25,068 nt of DNA from JAGGTJ01 sp964457545 (lineage in GTDB: Bacteria; Desulfobacterota; DSM-4660; Desulfatiglandales; Desulfatiglandaceae). The stretch lies in NCBI GenBank assembly GCA_964457545.1, contig CAYWEN010000017.1:1-25068 (forward strand), written 5' to 3'. Every line of letters begins with the position of its first letter. The first letter of the stretch is position 1. Of this stretch, positions 7,293 to 15,169 are shown piece after piece. The notes under the pieces were generated by a model. The model did not search any database and was not told where the DNA came from. It was given only the letters and a program-made list of their open reading frames with translations. Both the position numbers and the translations under genes were made by a program.

Positions 7293-9800
7293 CTAAATTG
7301 TTTTAAAGGGAAGTCTGACAATGAAGGTACTACCTTTACCCAATTCAGTTTCTATGTCCAAAGTTCCTTTATGTTCTTCTATTAACTTGCGGGTTACCAA
7401 CAGACCCAATCCCGTGCCTTTGGCACCTTTTGTGCTGAAAAAACAGGTGAAAAGCTGTTTCTTTACCTCTTCACTCATGCCTGAACCATTATCGGAAACT
7501 TCTATCCTTAAAATATTGTTATCTTCACACACAGATTTTACTTTGACATAATGCCGTTTATTAACATCATCGTCAAATATGCAGGCATCGATGGCATTGG
7601 AAACAAGATTTGAAAGAACGCGACTAATGGTTCTTGGATCCATCGAAACTTCACCAATCGAGGGTGAAAGATCCTTTTTCATTTCTATATCATTTTCATT
7701 GGCTAACTCTGTAAACACATTGCAAATATCATCAATAATTTCATTAGGAGAGCATCTTTCAAATTCAGGTTCTCTCTCCTTTGAATAGGAAAGCAAATCT
7801 ATAACCAGATCAGATGTTCTGTCAATATTCCTCTGTATCATATTCCAACCAGTTTTTAACTTATTGGTATCATTATTGTCAAGCCCGGCATTTATCAGAT
7901 AACTGCCTCCCTTGAATCCATGCAGAATGTTTTTGACATCATGGGCCATTCCGGCCACTATTTGTCCTACTGCAGCCAGTCTTTCAGAGCGGAGCAGATC
8001 CCTTTCCAGTGCCTTGATTTCTCTGAGATCCTGGAAAAAGGCAACACTGCCTATCATGATTCCATTTTCGATGAGAAGTGTTCCGGAAACCCTGACAGGA
8101 ATTTCCTCTCCATCTTTTGAGGTAATTGTCAATTCCCGCCATGGCAGATCCCCATTGTCTCTGTGAGAAATCAGATCTGCCTTAATGAGGTCTATTATTT
8201 CATCAGAATAGAGATTCCTTGCATCCATGGATTTGATAAGCTCTGTTCTTGAATAACCAAAAAGCCTCTCTGCTTCAGGGTTAAATGTTACAATTTTCCA
8301 TGCCTCATCAGTTGCAACAATAGCGCTTGTTGAACTTTCAATAAGTTTTGACTGGAATTCTGCATCTCTTTTAAGCTCTTCCTGCAGTCTGGTATTTTCT
8401 ATGGCTGCACCAATCCTGTTTGCAAGGAGATCCAGAAGTTTTTTTTCTTCTTCGGTAAAGGCCTCCTGATTACGACTTGATACCATCAAGACTCCAAACA
8501 CGTCATCCTTTCTGTCAGTTATGGGTACACCGGCAACAAATTTCAGTCCGGCCTTGTCAAGATCCTTCAGTTCGTCGAAATCGGATGCAGAAATGTTTTC
8601 AACAACCTCGAGCTTGCCTTTGTCCACCACATGGCAGATAAAACTGTCCTTGTCAGCGATCCTGTTTCTTTCATAGAATTCCTCCGGGAAGTCACAGTTG
8701 TATGTAAAATAATATAGTCCGTCATCCTCCCGCAGAAAGATACATATGGCGTCTGTATACAGAACAGCCTTGGTTTCCCTTATTGCTATATTTATCCTCT
8801 CGTTTATATTTCTCGGTGCATTAAGGACGGAATATACAGAACATAAGGTCGCAAGTTTTTTTGTGTGCCGTTCTCTTTCCTGTTCTGCCTTTTTCTCTTC
8901 GGTTTTGTCCCAGAGTGTTTCGATGGCCCCTATTATCTCTCCGTCTGTTGATCTTATAGGAGCTGCTGTAAAAAAGAGCCACTTGCCGGTTTCTCCAATA
9001 TTTGGAAAAAATTCCTCTGCCTGATAGGCCCCTTCTATCAGTGGCGACTTTTGCCACTGAGAACCATACAGTTTGTCTATTTCTCCTTCCATTACCTGAT
9101 CCAGAATAACATCTGCCATAATAGGGCGAGGTTCTTTTCTGAAAGGTTTCCAGTGGTTGTTTGTTCCTACGATCTCAGCGGCAGGATAGCCGGTCAATTT
9201 TTCACAGGCCTTATTCCAGTGGACGACAATATGGTTCTTATCTATGGTAAATGTTGGAATGGTACTTCCTTCAATTACCTGTGCCATGGCTATTTGACTC
9301 ACTAAAAGTGCCTTGCGGGTCTTTTGTGAATATTCATTTCTCTTTTTGGCAAGATCAAGAAAAAAACTGGAGAATTGTTCAAAAATATCTTTAACCTTTT
9401 CTATGTCATTTCCACAGGCATCAAGCTCTTTAAAAACCCTGTGTTTCCGTTCTTCAATCTGAAAATAATCCCATACGGCCCGGGCCTCAAAATGATCTAT
9501 GAACGTTGTTCCGAGCGGCTTTATTTTCCTGAGATATATGGCAAGATCATTATCCTTGGTCAGCTCTATAATTATGTCTATATCTTTAAATCTGAACAAA
9601 TTGCTATAATCATCCGTAGTATATATACCCATTTTTTTTGCATACTGGATGGCCGGAGCGTTTGGATCCTTGTCTGCAATACCCAGTATGGTAGGTTTGT
9701 CCTGTGAAAAATTCTCATTTAACAGGGCCTGAAGAAATGTTTTGCAAAATCTTCCCCCACCTATAAAAAAGATCTTGGATTTCATTAAAGATTTTACCAT
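7293..9800 (-). CDS. Sensor histidine kinase: Rossmann-like domain, PAS, GAF, PAS, HisKA, HATPase_c
   Basis: An 835-residue soluble kinase. Residues 8-115 look like a dinucleotide-binding fold: a glycine-rich turn (FFIGGGRFCK), an acidic residue after the second strand (GIADKD) and DIDIIIELT. Next come a PAS domain (about 175-300), a GAF domain (315-470) and a second PAS (482-600). The phospho-acceptor is His620 in AGMAHDVKNIL. The ATPase domain shows the N box (NLVSNAIDA, 731-739), G1 (DNGSGM, 770-775) and G2 (KGTGLGL). No membrane segments are seen, so it should sense cytoplasmic signals. The ATG at 9800 is preferred because AGGAG precedes it; the ATG at 9785 has none. The receiver at 6863-7255 follows. 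NAD(P) binding is inferred from the fold pattern; the third glycine of the usual GxGxxG is not present. Confidence 0.92.
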   Translation of the reverse strand: MVKSLMKSKIFFIGGGRFCKTFLQALLNENFSQDKPTILGIADKDPNAPAIQYAKKMGIYTTDDYSNLFRFKDIDIIIELTKDNDLAIYLRKIKPLGTTFIDHFEARAVWDYFQIEERKHRVFKELDACGNDIEKVKDIFEQFSSFFLDLAKKRNEYSQKTRKALLVSQIAMAQVIEGSTIPTFTIDKNHIVVHWNKACEKLTGYPAAEIVGTNNHWKPFRKEPRPIMADVILDQVMEGEIDKLYGSQWQKSPLIEGAYQAEEFFPNIGETGKWLFFTAAPIRSTDGEIIGAIETLWDKTEEKKAEQERERHTKKLATLCSVYSVLNAPRNINERINIAIRETKAVLYTDAICIFLREDDGLYYFTYNCDFPEEFYERNRIADKDSFICHVVDKGKLEVVENISASDFDELKDLDKAGLKFVAGVPITDRKDDVFGVLMVSSRNQEAFTEEEKKLLDLLANRIGAAIENTRLQEELKRDAEFQSKLIESSTSAIVATDEAWKIVTFNPEAERLFGYSRTELIKSMDARNLYSDEIIDLIKADLISHRDNGDLPWRELTITSKDGEEIPVRVSGTLLIENGIMIGSVAFFQDLREIKALERDLLRSERLAAVGQIVAGMAHDVKNILHGFKGGSYLINAGLDNNDTNKLKTGWNMIQRNIDRTSDLVIDLLSYSKEREPEFERCSPNEIIDDICNVFTELANENDIEMKKDLSPSIGEVSMDPRTISRVLSNLVSNAIDACIFDDDVNKRHYVKVKSVCEDNNILRIEVSDNGSGMSEEVKKQLFTCFFSTKGAKGTGLGLLVTRKLIEEHKGTLDIETELGKGSTFIVRLPFKTI

Positions 9801-9893
9801 GGTGTGGCCTCTCCTGAAATACCGTATTCCTCACAACACGAACAAAAGCTGCAAGGGGTTTGAAATAAACCATCTATATTGCCTTTATCTTGG

Positions 9894-9912
9894 CCGTAAA
9901 AAATTTTTACGG
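9894..9912. repeat. Inverted repeat upstream of the sensor kinase
   Basis: CCGTAAAAA-A-TTTTTACGG, nine-base arms around one central base. As a very tight dyad it suits a protein-binding site better than an RNA hairpin. A second perfect palindrome, ATTTTATGATAAAAT, follows at 9920-9934. Confidence 0.45.
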
Positions 9913-9950
9913 TTTATGTATTTTATGATAAAATCCTGTAGCAGATTCTG

Positions 9951-9968
9951 TCGGTATGCTCGGTATGC
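9951..9968. repeat. Tandem 9-bp direct repeat upstream of the sensor kinase
   Basis: TCGGTATGC occurs twice head to tail (9951-9959 and 9960-9968). Direct repeats about one helical turn apart are common binding sites for transcription factors. No cognate regulator is identified; the adjacent response regulator has no DNA-binding domain. Confidence 0.4.
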
Positions 9969-10104
9969 AATGACATGTCTCCACTATCTGTTCATCTTGA
10001 AACCGGATACATAAGCCGGGTCAAAGGATCGCTTTGCTGTATATATAGTACCCAAAAGTAATAACCGTATGGTATCCAGGAACCGATTTGCAGATCTGTT
10101 TCTG

Positions 10105-10875
10105 TCAGGACGTCCCGAAATCACGAGCAAAAAGGGCTGCTCCATATGCACCTGTCAACTGTGGCATTCTGGGCACAATTACTTCTCCTGATATCCTGTT
10201 TGACAGGATATCGGCAATAAAGGGAAAGTATGTGACAACTCCTCCACACATAAGAACGGGGCCTTTAAAGGGTATCATCTCAATTACTCTGTCTGCAACT
10301 GCCTCGAGTACTCCTCTTGCCAGTTCTTCCCTGGAAATGCCTGCCCTTACATGTGCAAGAATTTCTGTAGAGGCAAAGACCGTACAGTAACTGTTTATCT
10401 TGAAATGTGTCTTGGCCTTGCGCGCAAATTTGTCCAATGAATCAAGAGGGATCTCTATCCGGTTTGCTATCTCTTCTATAAAGGCCCCTGTTCCTGCCGC
10501 ACATTTGCGGTTCATCTTGAAATCTGTTCTGCGACCGAGTTCATCCAGTCTTATTATTTTATTGTCCTGTCCACCAATATCCACAATAGTCATGGCCCTT
10601 GGAACAGAGGCAAATGCCCCTTTGGCATGACAGGCTATTTCAGTTTTGCATGCTGATGCAAAGCTTATATTGTGACGTCCATAGCCGGTTGAAACAATGA
10701 AGGCTACATCATTGTCAGAAATATCCTTTACAGCCTTGCTCAATGCCTCTTTTGCCGATTTCAGGTAATCTATGCCGGAACGGCAGACATAAGATCCTGT
10801 TATTTCAGCGTCTTCATTGATTACAACTGCCTTTGTGGTGCAGCTGCCAATATCAAGTCCTGCAAAAAATCTCAT
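10105..10875 (-). CDS. ATP-dependent activase of a 2-hydroxyacyl-CoA-dehydratase-like enzyme (BadF/BadG/HgdC family)
   Basis: A 256-residue ASKHA-fold ATPase of the HgdC type, at the normal length. It shows phosphate loop 1 (GLDIGSCTTKAVVI, residues 6-19), phosphate loop 2 (VDIGGQDNKII, 98-108) and the adenosine motif with CGGV (210-213). The two cysteines that hold the [4Fe-4S] cluster at the dimer interface are Cys125 (NRKCAAGTGAF) and Cys164 (NSYCTVFASTE), matching the usual spacing. In this family ATP hydrolysis drives a low-potential electron from the cluster into the partner enzyme. Its ATG overlaps the stop of the upstream subunit gene by four bases (ATGA), implying translational coupling and roughly equal synthesis. 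It could be called HgdC-, YjiL- or DCCP-reductase-like; the partner decides, and only one partner gene is present. Confidence 0.93.
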   Translation of the reverse strand: MRFFAGLDIGSCTTKAVVINEDAEITGSYVCRSGIDYLKSAKEALSKAVKDISDNDVAFIVSTGYGRHNISFASACKTEIACHAKGAFASVPRAMTIVDIGGQDNKIIRLDELGRRTDFKMNRKCAAGTGAFIEEIANRIEIPLDSLDKFARKAKTHFKINSYCTVFASTEILAHVRAGISREELARGVLEAVADRVIEMIPFKGPVLMCGGVVTYFPFIADILSNRISGEVIVPRMPQLTGAYGAALFARDFGTS

Positions 10876-12107
10876 GAGAATTCTTCTATCTGCTCAACAA
10901 ATGCTTCAATATTTGTTCGTGTCTGTTCTTCTGAATAGCAACGCAAATCATTAAGATCAGCATTTATCACAAGGTACGGAATATTTAATTTGTGTTTAAG
11001 CCGTTCTGGCAAGCCATAATGTGTGTTGGTATTGTTGGGACAGGTCTTGGAATTATGATAAATAATACCGTCAATTGCAAAGTCGGCCGTTTTTTTTGTA
11101 ATGTATCTCTCCTTGAAATTGTCATCCTGACCTATAAATATGGAGGAATAGGCCCTTGCCATACTCTGGAAGGGGTCAGAAGGATCAAATCCGGAAAAAA
11201 CCCAGCTGTTACAATAGCTGCTTGCCACTATTGAACATTTCAATCCACTGAACAGATTGCTTAAACTGCGAAGCTTGCCCCATATTGGCATACCATCCCA
11301 GTAAAAACGATGACGTTCGTCCTCTACAGCTGCGATTTTCGCTTTTACCCTGTCCTTCATTTCCTGAAGCAACAACTTGTAGTAATCTACTGCTATTTTA
11401 CGGCCTCTTAATACAACCGCAGGTCCCATATGAATGCAATGATCAAAAAAGGTGGCAGGAGATGGTATGTGTTTTGCCATGTCAAGCGTTTCTTCCCACA
11501 AATTGCTGCATTCAAGAGAACATGCCAGCACCTCCCTGAATCGGTCTATATCAAATGCCTTGCCGGATATGCTTTCAAGAACAGGCACTATCTCTTTAAG
11601 CTGCGCTGTACATGCTCTTATAACATCATCCCTTATTTCCGGCTGATCACGTGGAGTATTGATGCCTGCAACGGGGACATTGTATTCTTTGGCGTAAAAT
11701 TTCATCCAGTCATATACATCACGGCATTGATTTGTATTATAAAGAAGTATGTCAGGTTTGGGCACCTGATCCAGACCAAAGGCCTGTGCAAGAGGGGTTT
11801 CCCCCTTGAGATATGCCCCGATATCACTGGTAAGATAGGAACATATATCAGGAGAATAACCATGTGCATTGGCTATGGGAATATAATCCATTGCAGAACG
11901 GTTGGCGCCTAAAATGGCGGCGTGATTTTCAGGAAAATACACAAGAAAACCTGCGGCAATAGCCAGTTCAGCAGGACCCACACTGCTACACCATGCGATC
12001 TTTTTGTTTCCGGTTTTTGCTGCTTCCCTGAGTTCTGCAAAGTGCTGTGCCATAACACTCTTTAGCTGTTTTGCTGCCTTGATTTCTGTTGATTGTCCTT
12101 TTTGCAT
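10872..12107 (-). CDS. Single 2-hydroxyacyl-CoA-dehydratase-family subunit (HgdB/BcrB-like, possible double-cubane protein)
   Basis: A 411-residue member of the HGD-D family (Pfam PF06050). It has the N-terminal cysteine motif WCSSVGPAEL (Cys40), Cys89 in PDICSY and Cys128 in YNTNQCRDVYDW. The second half contains KTCPN (Cys356) and the typical closing region INADLNDLRCYSEEQTRTNIEAF, with an extra Cys390. Eleven cysteines in all give enough candidates for iron-sulfur ligands in both halves. Canonical dehydratases and benzoyl-CoA reductases pair two different PF06050 subunits encoded side by side; here only one is present, followed by the activase. That matches E. coli YjiM/YjiL and the double-cubane cluster protein of Carboxydothermus, which is a homodimer. 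A GAGGT lies ten bases before the ATG. The substrate cannot be read from the sequence. Confidence 0.88.
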   Translation of the reverse strand: MQKGQSTEIKAAKQLKSVMAQHFAELREAAKTGNKKIAWCSSVGPAELAIAAGFLVYFPENHAAILGANRSAMDYIPIANAHGYSPDICSYLTSDIGAYLKGETPLAQAFGLDQVPKPDILLYNTNQCRDVYDWMKFYAKEYNVPVAGINTPRDQPEIRDDVIRACTAQLKEIVPVLESISGKAFDIDRFREVLACSLECSNLWEETLDMAKHIPSPATFFDHCIHMGPAVVLRGRKIAVDYYKLLLQEMKDRVKAKIAAVEDERHRFYWDGMPIWGKLRSLSNLFSGLKCSIVASSYCNSWVFSGFDPSDPFQSMARAYSSIFIGQDDNFKERYITKKTADFAIDGIIYHNSKTCPNNTNTHYGLPERLKHKLNIPYLVINADLNDLRCYSEEQTRTNIEAFVEQIEEFS

Positions 12108-12198
12108 TGTTTATTGATACCTCAAAAAGTATGTATATGGTTCCATAATATCGGAAACTGTATGGTGTCCTGTAGATCGATATTCGGATGAACAGTCG

Positions 12199-13125
12199 TT
12201 AGAAACAGTTTTTTGAATCCTCTTTCCGGGAACGCATTATTAATAGCCGGCTGAGATTTAACATGACCTTGTAAGGTTGAATATCAGTCAATCTGTTTAC
12301 CCACATAGCCTTTTCAACAGCCAGATCATCAGGATTTTCTCCAGCATTGATCCTGTCCATCATCTCGTTATGGTAAGATTCTGCTGCAGCAAGGGCCTTC
12401 TCAAAATAATCATCAAGTGAATCATGTATAACATAATTATGACTCAGGACCCCCAGTTTTGCAGAAAGAGAGGAAAGCTTCCGTATTGAATTAACATAGT
12501 CTTCAAGTGAATCAAAATAGTTAGGCCAAAAGGTGTCTTGCGCAGGCACATAGAAACCTGTGGCATCACCTATAACCAGAATCTTTTCTCCCTCCTCATA
12601 CCATGCAATATGGCATGCAGAATGGCCAGGGGTGTTATATACAGTCCATACCACACCATTGCCAAGGTCTACAGTGTCTCCTTCTTCAACCACGATATCA
12701 GGTGCGAAATTGTATGTTTCAGGTGCAGAAGGTATCTTTTCTATTTCACCCTTTGATAACATAAGGGTGGAAATATTGTTGTCTACCCACTGGAATTCCG
12801 AGAGGGATTTTTGAGCAGACATTGCAGACAGGACATTTGCTCCTGCATTACTGACAACAACCTTGATATGCGGCCATAACAACTTCAGATGCGGAATTGC
12901 TCCTATATGGTCCGCATGGGTATGGGTAAGGGCTATATACTTTATATCTTTGGGATCAATTTTTAATGTGCCTATTTGATCCACAATGATTTGTGCTGTT
13001 GCGCCAGTGCCTCCCTCTATAATCATAGCATCCTTTCCTACAGAAAGATATACAGGAAAGGATGTGGTTCCCAATCGATAGAAGTTAGGGGTTATTTTCA
13101 AAGGGTTAAAAACATCTTTTCCCAA
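12199..13125 (-). CDS. MBL-fold metallo-hydrolase
   Basis: A 308-residue metallo-beta-lactamase-fold protein. In the numbering from the longer TTG frame at 13149, the metal ligands are complete: THTHADH (His76, His78, Asp80, His81), TPGHS (His176), GDATG (Asp195) and LSHNY (His237). This is the glyoxalase-II-like dinuclear site. No rubredoxin, flavodoxin or rhodanese domain follows, so it is not a flavodiiron protein. The start chosen is the TTG at 13125, because GGAGGAG sits eight bases upstream; the TTG at 13149 has no ribosome site. The gene is 91 bases upstream of the dehydratase-family subunit on the same strand and probably leads that operon. A thioesterase acting on an acyl-CoA-type substrate would fit the neighbours, but that is inference only. 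Confidence 0.9.
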   Translation of the reverse strand: MGKDVFNPLKITPNFYRLGTTSFPVYLSVGKDAMIIEGGTGATAQIIVDQIGTLKIDPKDIKYIALTHTHADHIGAIPHLKLLWPHIKVVVSNAGANVLSAMSAQKSLSEFQWVDNNISTLMLSKGEIEKIPSAPETYNFAPDIVVEEGDTVDLGNGVVWTVYNTPGHSACHIAWYEEGEKILVIGDATGFYVPAQDTFWPNYFDSLEDYVNSIRKLSSLSAKLGVLSHNYVIHDSLDDYFEKALAAAESYHNEMMDRINAGENPDDLAVEKAMWVNRLTDIQPYKVMLNLSRLLIMRSRKEDSKNCF

Positions 13126-13152
13126 AATTTCAGCTCCTCCATACGACAAGGT

Positions 13153-13182
13153 CCGTACCGACTGTACAGACAGCCGGCACGG
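13153..13182 (-). promoter_or_regulatory. 12-bp hairpin in the leader of the MBL/dehydratase operon
   Basis: Arms 13153-13164 and 13171-13182 enclose a six-base loop. On the plus strand two A-C mismatches interrupt the stem; in minus-strand RNA both become G-U pairs, giving an unbroken 12-bp stem. The strand asymmetry suggests a transcript structure for the minus-strand mRNA. It ends about 12 bases before the Shine-Dalgarno region of the hydrolase and has no T run, so it is more likely a leader element than a terminator. Confidence 0.5.
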
Positions 13183-13294
13183 CCGGATTTGTTTTGTAAA
13201 TGATTGACGGTCCTTTTTCTCACTATATGTGTCTATCTGCGAAAACAGGCAGATATATAGTATATATATAGGGAAGATGTAATATTGTGCAATG

Positions 13295-13322
13295 ATTTTA
13301 CTTGCAGTAAAAAATCAGTCAA
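13295..13322 (-). promoter_or_regulatory. Putative promoter and overlapping operator of the MBL/dehydratase operon
   Basis: Minus-strand TTGACT (13322-13317), 16 bases, then TAAAAT (13300-13295); both hexamers match consensus at five of six positions. A perfect dyad, TTTTACT-TGC-AGTAAAA (13296-13312 on the plus strand), covers the spacer and most of the -10 box, the classic placement of a repressor site. Initiation here would give a leader of about 160 bases containing a TATCTGC/GCAGATA hairpin (13234-13255) and the 12-bp hairpin at 13153-13182. Confidence 0.5.
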
Positions 13323-13402
13323 CGGGCCGGATTAGATTTGAAAAAACCTTTGACTCAATAAAACCCATGGTCTTTTAATGCCCTGGTATCAATTCAATGC
13401 CT

Positions 13403-13573
13403 TTACTCCAGGTAATCTTTTAACTTTTCTTTAAGGGAATTCGGCCACACGTCTTTGTAGAGGAAATCATTGATTTCCTGTTTCGTAAGTAAATTGATTA
13501 TCTCTTCAGGCAGTGCTCGTAACGCCCTGAGCCTGTCAGCATCCACATCTTTTATTTTATTCTGCTCTGTCAT
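13403..13573 (-). CDS. Small acidic/basic helical protein downstream of purF, unknown function
   Basis: A 56-residue protein beginning MTEQNKIKDVDADRLRALRA and ending in SLKEKLKDYLE. It is rich in charged residues and leucine, lacks cysteine, and is predicted by eye to be mostly helical and soluble. GGAGG lies five bases before the ATG at 13573, which fixes this start over a longer frame from 13648. It sits 85 bases after the purF stop on the same strand and is likely the last gene of the carA-carB-purF unit. I do not recognise a family. A good ribosome site and protein-like composition argue that it is real. Confidence 0.65.
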   Translation of the reverse strand: MTEQNKIKDVDADRLRALRALPEEIINLLTKQEINDFLYKDVWPNSLKEKLKDYLE

Positions 13574-13658
13574 TTTTCCTCCAGAGGATATTTTGTTATA
13601 GAGAGATTGAACATTGCTATCTTTTCCATGACAGGTATGGCCTTGCAAGAGGAGTTCA

Positions 13659-15107
13659 TCAGACCTTGCAACATGTGTTTTCGAAACAGTATTTGTTGAA
13701 ATCTTTTTTTATGGGGACAGGGTAGTTTCCGTCAAAACATGCCAGACACAGATCTTTTACAGGGATCTTTGTTGCTTTTGCCAGATTGTCAATACTTAAA
13801 TACCCGAGGCTGTCAAGGCCAATGAACTTTCGTATTTCTTCTACGGACTTGTGTGCGGCAATCAGTTCTCCGCTTGTAGAAAAATCTATTCCGTAACAGC
13901 ACGGAAAACGGTGAGGAGGGCAACTTACAAACATATGCACCTCGGTGGCCCCTATCTTTTTCAGGGTTTCAATCCTGGTCCGGGCTGTTGTTCCGCGGAT
14001 AATGGAATCCTCTATTATAACCACCCTCTTTCCTGCCAACAGTTCCTTTACAGGATTCAATTTGATCTTGACACCAAAGTCTCTCATGCTTTGGGAAGGC
14101 TGAATAAAGGTCCTCCCTACATAATGATTCCTTATTACTCCCATTTCCATAGGAAGACCTGATTCCTGGGCATAGCCAATAGCGGCATAATTGCCTGAAT
14201 CAGGAAACGGCATTACAAAATCAGCATCCACAGGAAACTGTCTGGCGAGCAAGACACCCTGTTTTTTCCTGAACATATATACATTCTCCCCGAATACATT
14301 ACTGTCTGGTCGGGCAAAATATATCAATTCAAATATACACTGACTTTTTTTGGTTTGTGTACCGGACTGAATGCTTTTGAGTCCGTTTTTATTAATAAGC
14401 AGAATTTCACCAGGCTCAATTTCCCTTATAAATTCAGCATCAACCAGATCAAAAGCGCAAGTCTCTGATGCAACAACATAACCTGAATCAAGCTTTCCAA
14501 GACATAGAGGACGAAATCCATGAGGGTCCCTTACCGCAATAATGCTTTCTTCAGTCATGATAACAAAAGAATAGGCGCCCTTTAAACGTCCCATTGTTTC
14601 TATAAGAGACTGATCTATACCTGATCTCCAAGACTTTGCAAGGAGGTGTAAAACCACTTCGCTGTCCATGCTGGTCTGAAAAATAGAACCGTTCCTTTCC
14701 AGTTCGGCGCGGATGCTGTATGCATTTACAAGGTTTCCGTTATGGGCTATGGCAAAAGGTTTTCCAGAGTACATAACACTGAAGGGTTGAGCATTTACAA
14801 TCAGGGACGAGCCTGTGGTTGAATATCTGACATGCCCGAGAGACATTCTGCCTTTCAGTCTGTTAAGGGTGCTTTCGCTGAATATATCAGCAACAAGGCC
14901 CATCGCTTTATGTTCCAGCATCTCATTGCCTGAATATGTTACAATACCGGCACTTTCCTGACCACGATGTTGAAGGGCATAAAGGCCAAAGTATGTTAGT
15001 TTAGCAGCATCTTCATGGTCAAACACGGCAAATATGCCACATTCCTCTTTTGGACGATGATCTGCTTCTGTTTTTATTATGTTTTCGTAGTTGTTGTTAA
15101 TTCCCAT
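13659..15107 (-). CDS. purF: Amidophosphoribosyltransferase
   Basis: Catalyses the first committed step of purine synthesis: PRPP plus glutamine to 5-phosphoribosylamine. The N-terminal Ntn-glutaminase begins at Cys23 in EECGIFAV, so a 22-residue propeptide should be removed, as in the Bacillus-type enzyme. GHVRYSTTG and AHNGNLVN belong to the glutaminase site. The PRPP motif VVIIEDSIIRGTT is at 362-374. Four cysteines placed as in the B. subtilis [4Fe-4S] enzyme are Cys257, Cys403 (or Cys404), Cys454 and Cys457, so this is the iron-sulfur, oxygen-sensitive form. At 482 residues the length is normal. AAGG lies nine bases before the ATG. carB ends 62 bases upstream, linking purine and carbamoyl-phosphate synthesis in one unit. 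Confidence 0.97.
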   Translation of the reverse strand: MGINNNYENIIKTEADHRPKEECGIFAVFDHEDAAKLTYFGLYALQHRGQESAGIVTYSGNEMLEHKAMGLVADIFSESTLNRLKGRMSLGHVRYSTTGSSLIVNAQPFSVMYSGKPFAIAHNGNLVNAYSIRAELERNGSIFQTSMDSEVVLHLLAKSWRSGIDQSLIETMGRLKGAYSFVIMTEESIIAVRDPHGFRPLCLGKLDSGYVVASETCAFDLVDAEFIREIEPGEILLINKNGLKSIQSGTQTKKSQCIFELIYFARPDSNVFGENVYMFRKKQGVLLARQFPVDADFVMPFPDSGNYAAIGYAQESGLPMEMGVIRNHYVGRTFIQPSQSMRDFGVKIKLNPVKELLAGKRVVIIEDSIIRGTTARTRIETLKKIGATEVHMFVSCPPHRFPCCYGIDFSTSGELIAAHKSVEEIRKFIGLDSLGYLSIDNLAKATKIPVKDLCLACFDGNYPVPIKKDFNKYCFENTCCKV

Positions 15108-15169
15108 ACTTGGAGACCTTTGAAGAAAGTTCAGGCTTGTATTCAGACTGAAGGGTGAACAGACAGTGC

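Larger units (their letters stand above)
9801..10104. other. Intergenic leader between the activase gene and the sensor kinase
   Basis: These 304 bases hold no gene. They contain a set of repeats that the coding annotation does not explain: a dyad at 9894-9912, an AT-rich palindrome at 9920-9934 and a tandem 9-bp repeat at 9951-9968, all 100-170 bases upstream of the kinase ATG. No clean -35/-10 pair stands out, and no T-run terminator was found for the upstream activase gene. Confidence 0.4.

Noticed and set aside
9894..9912. Dyad as a rho-independent terminator of the activase operon
   Set aside because: Nearly 200 bases past the stop, AT-only core with no loop, and no T run after it on the minus strand.
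13574..13648. Longer N-terminus of the small protein after purF
   Set aside because: GGAGG stands directly before the ATG at 13573, and the extra residues would cover that ribosome site.
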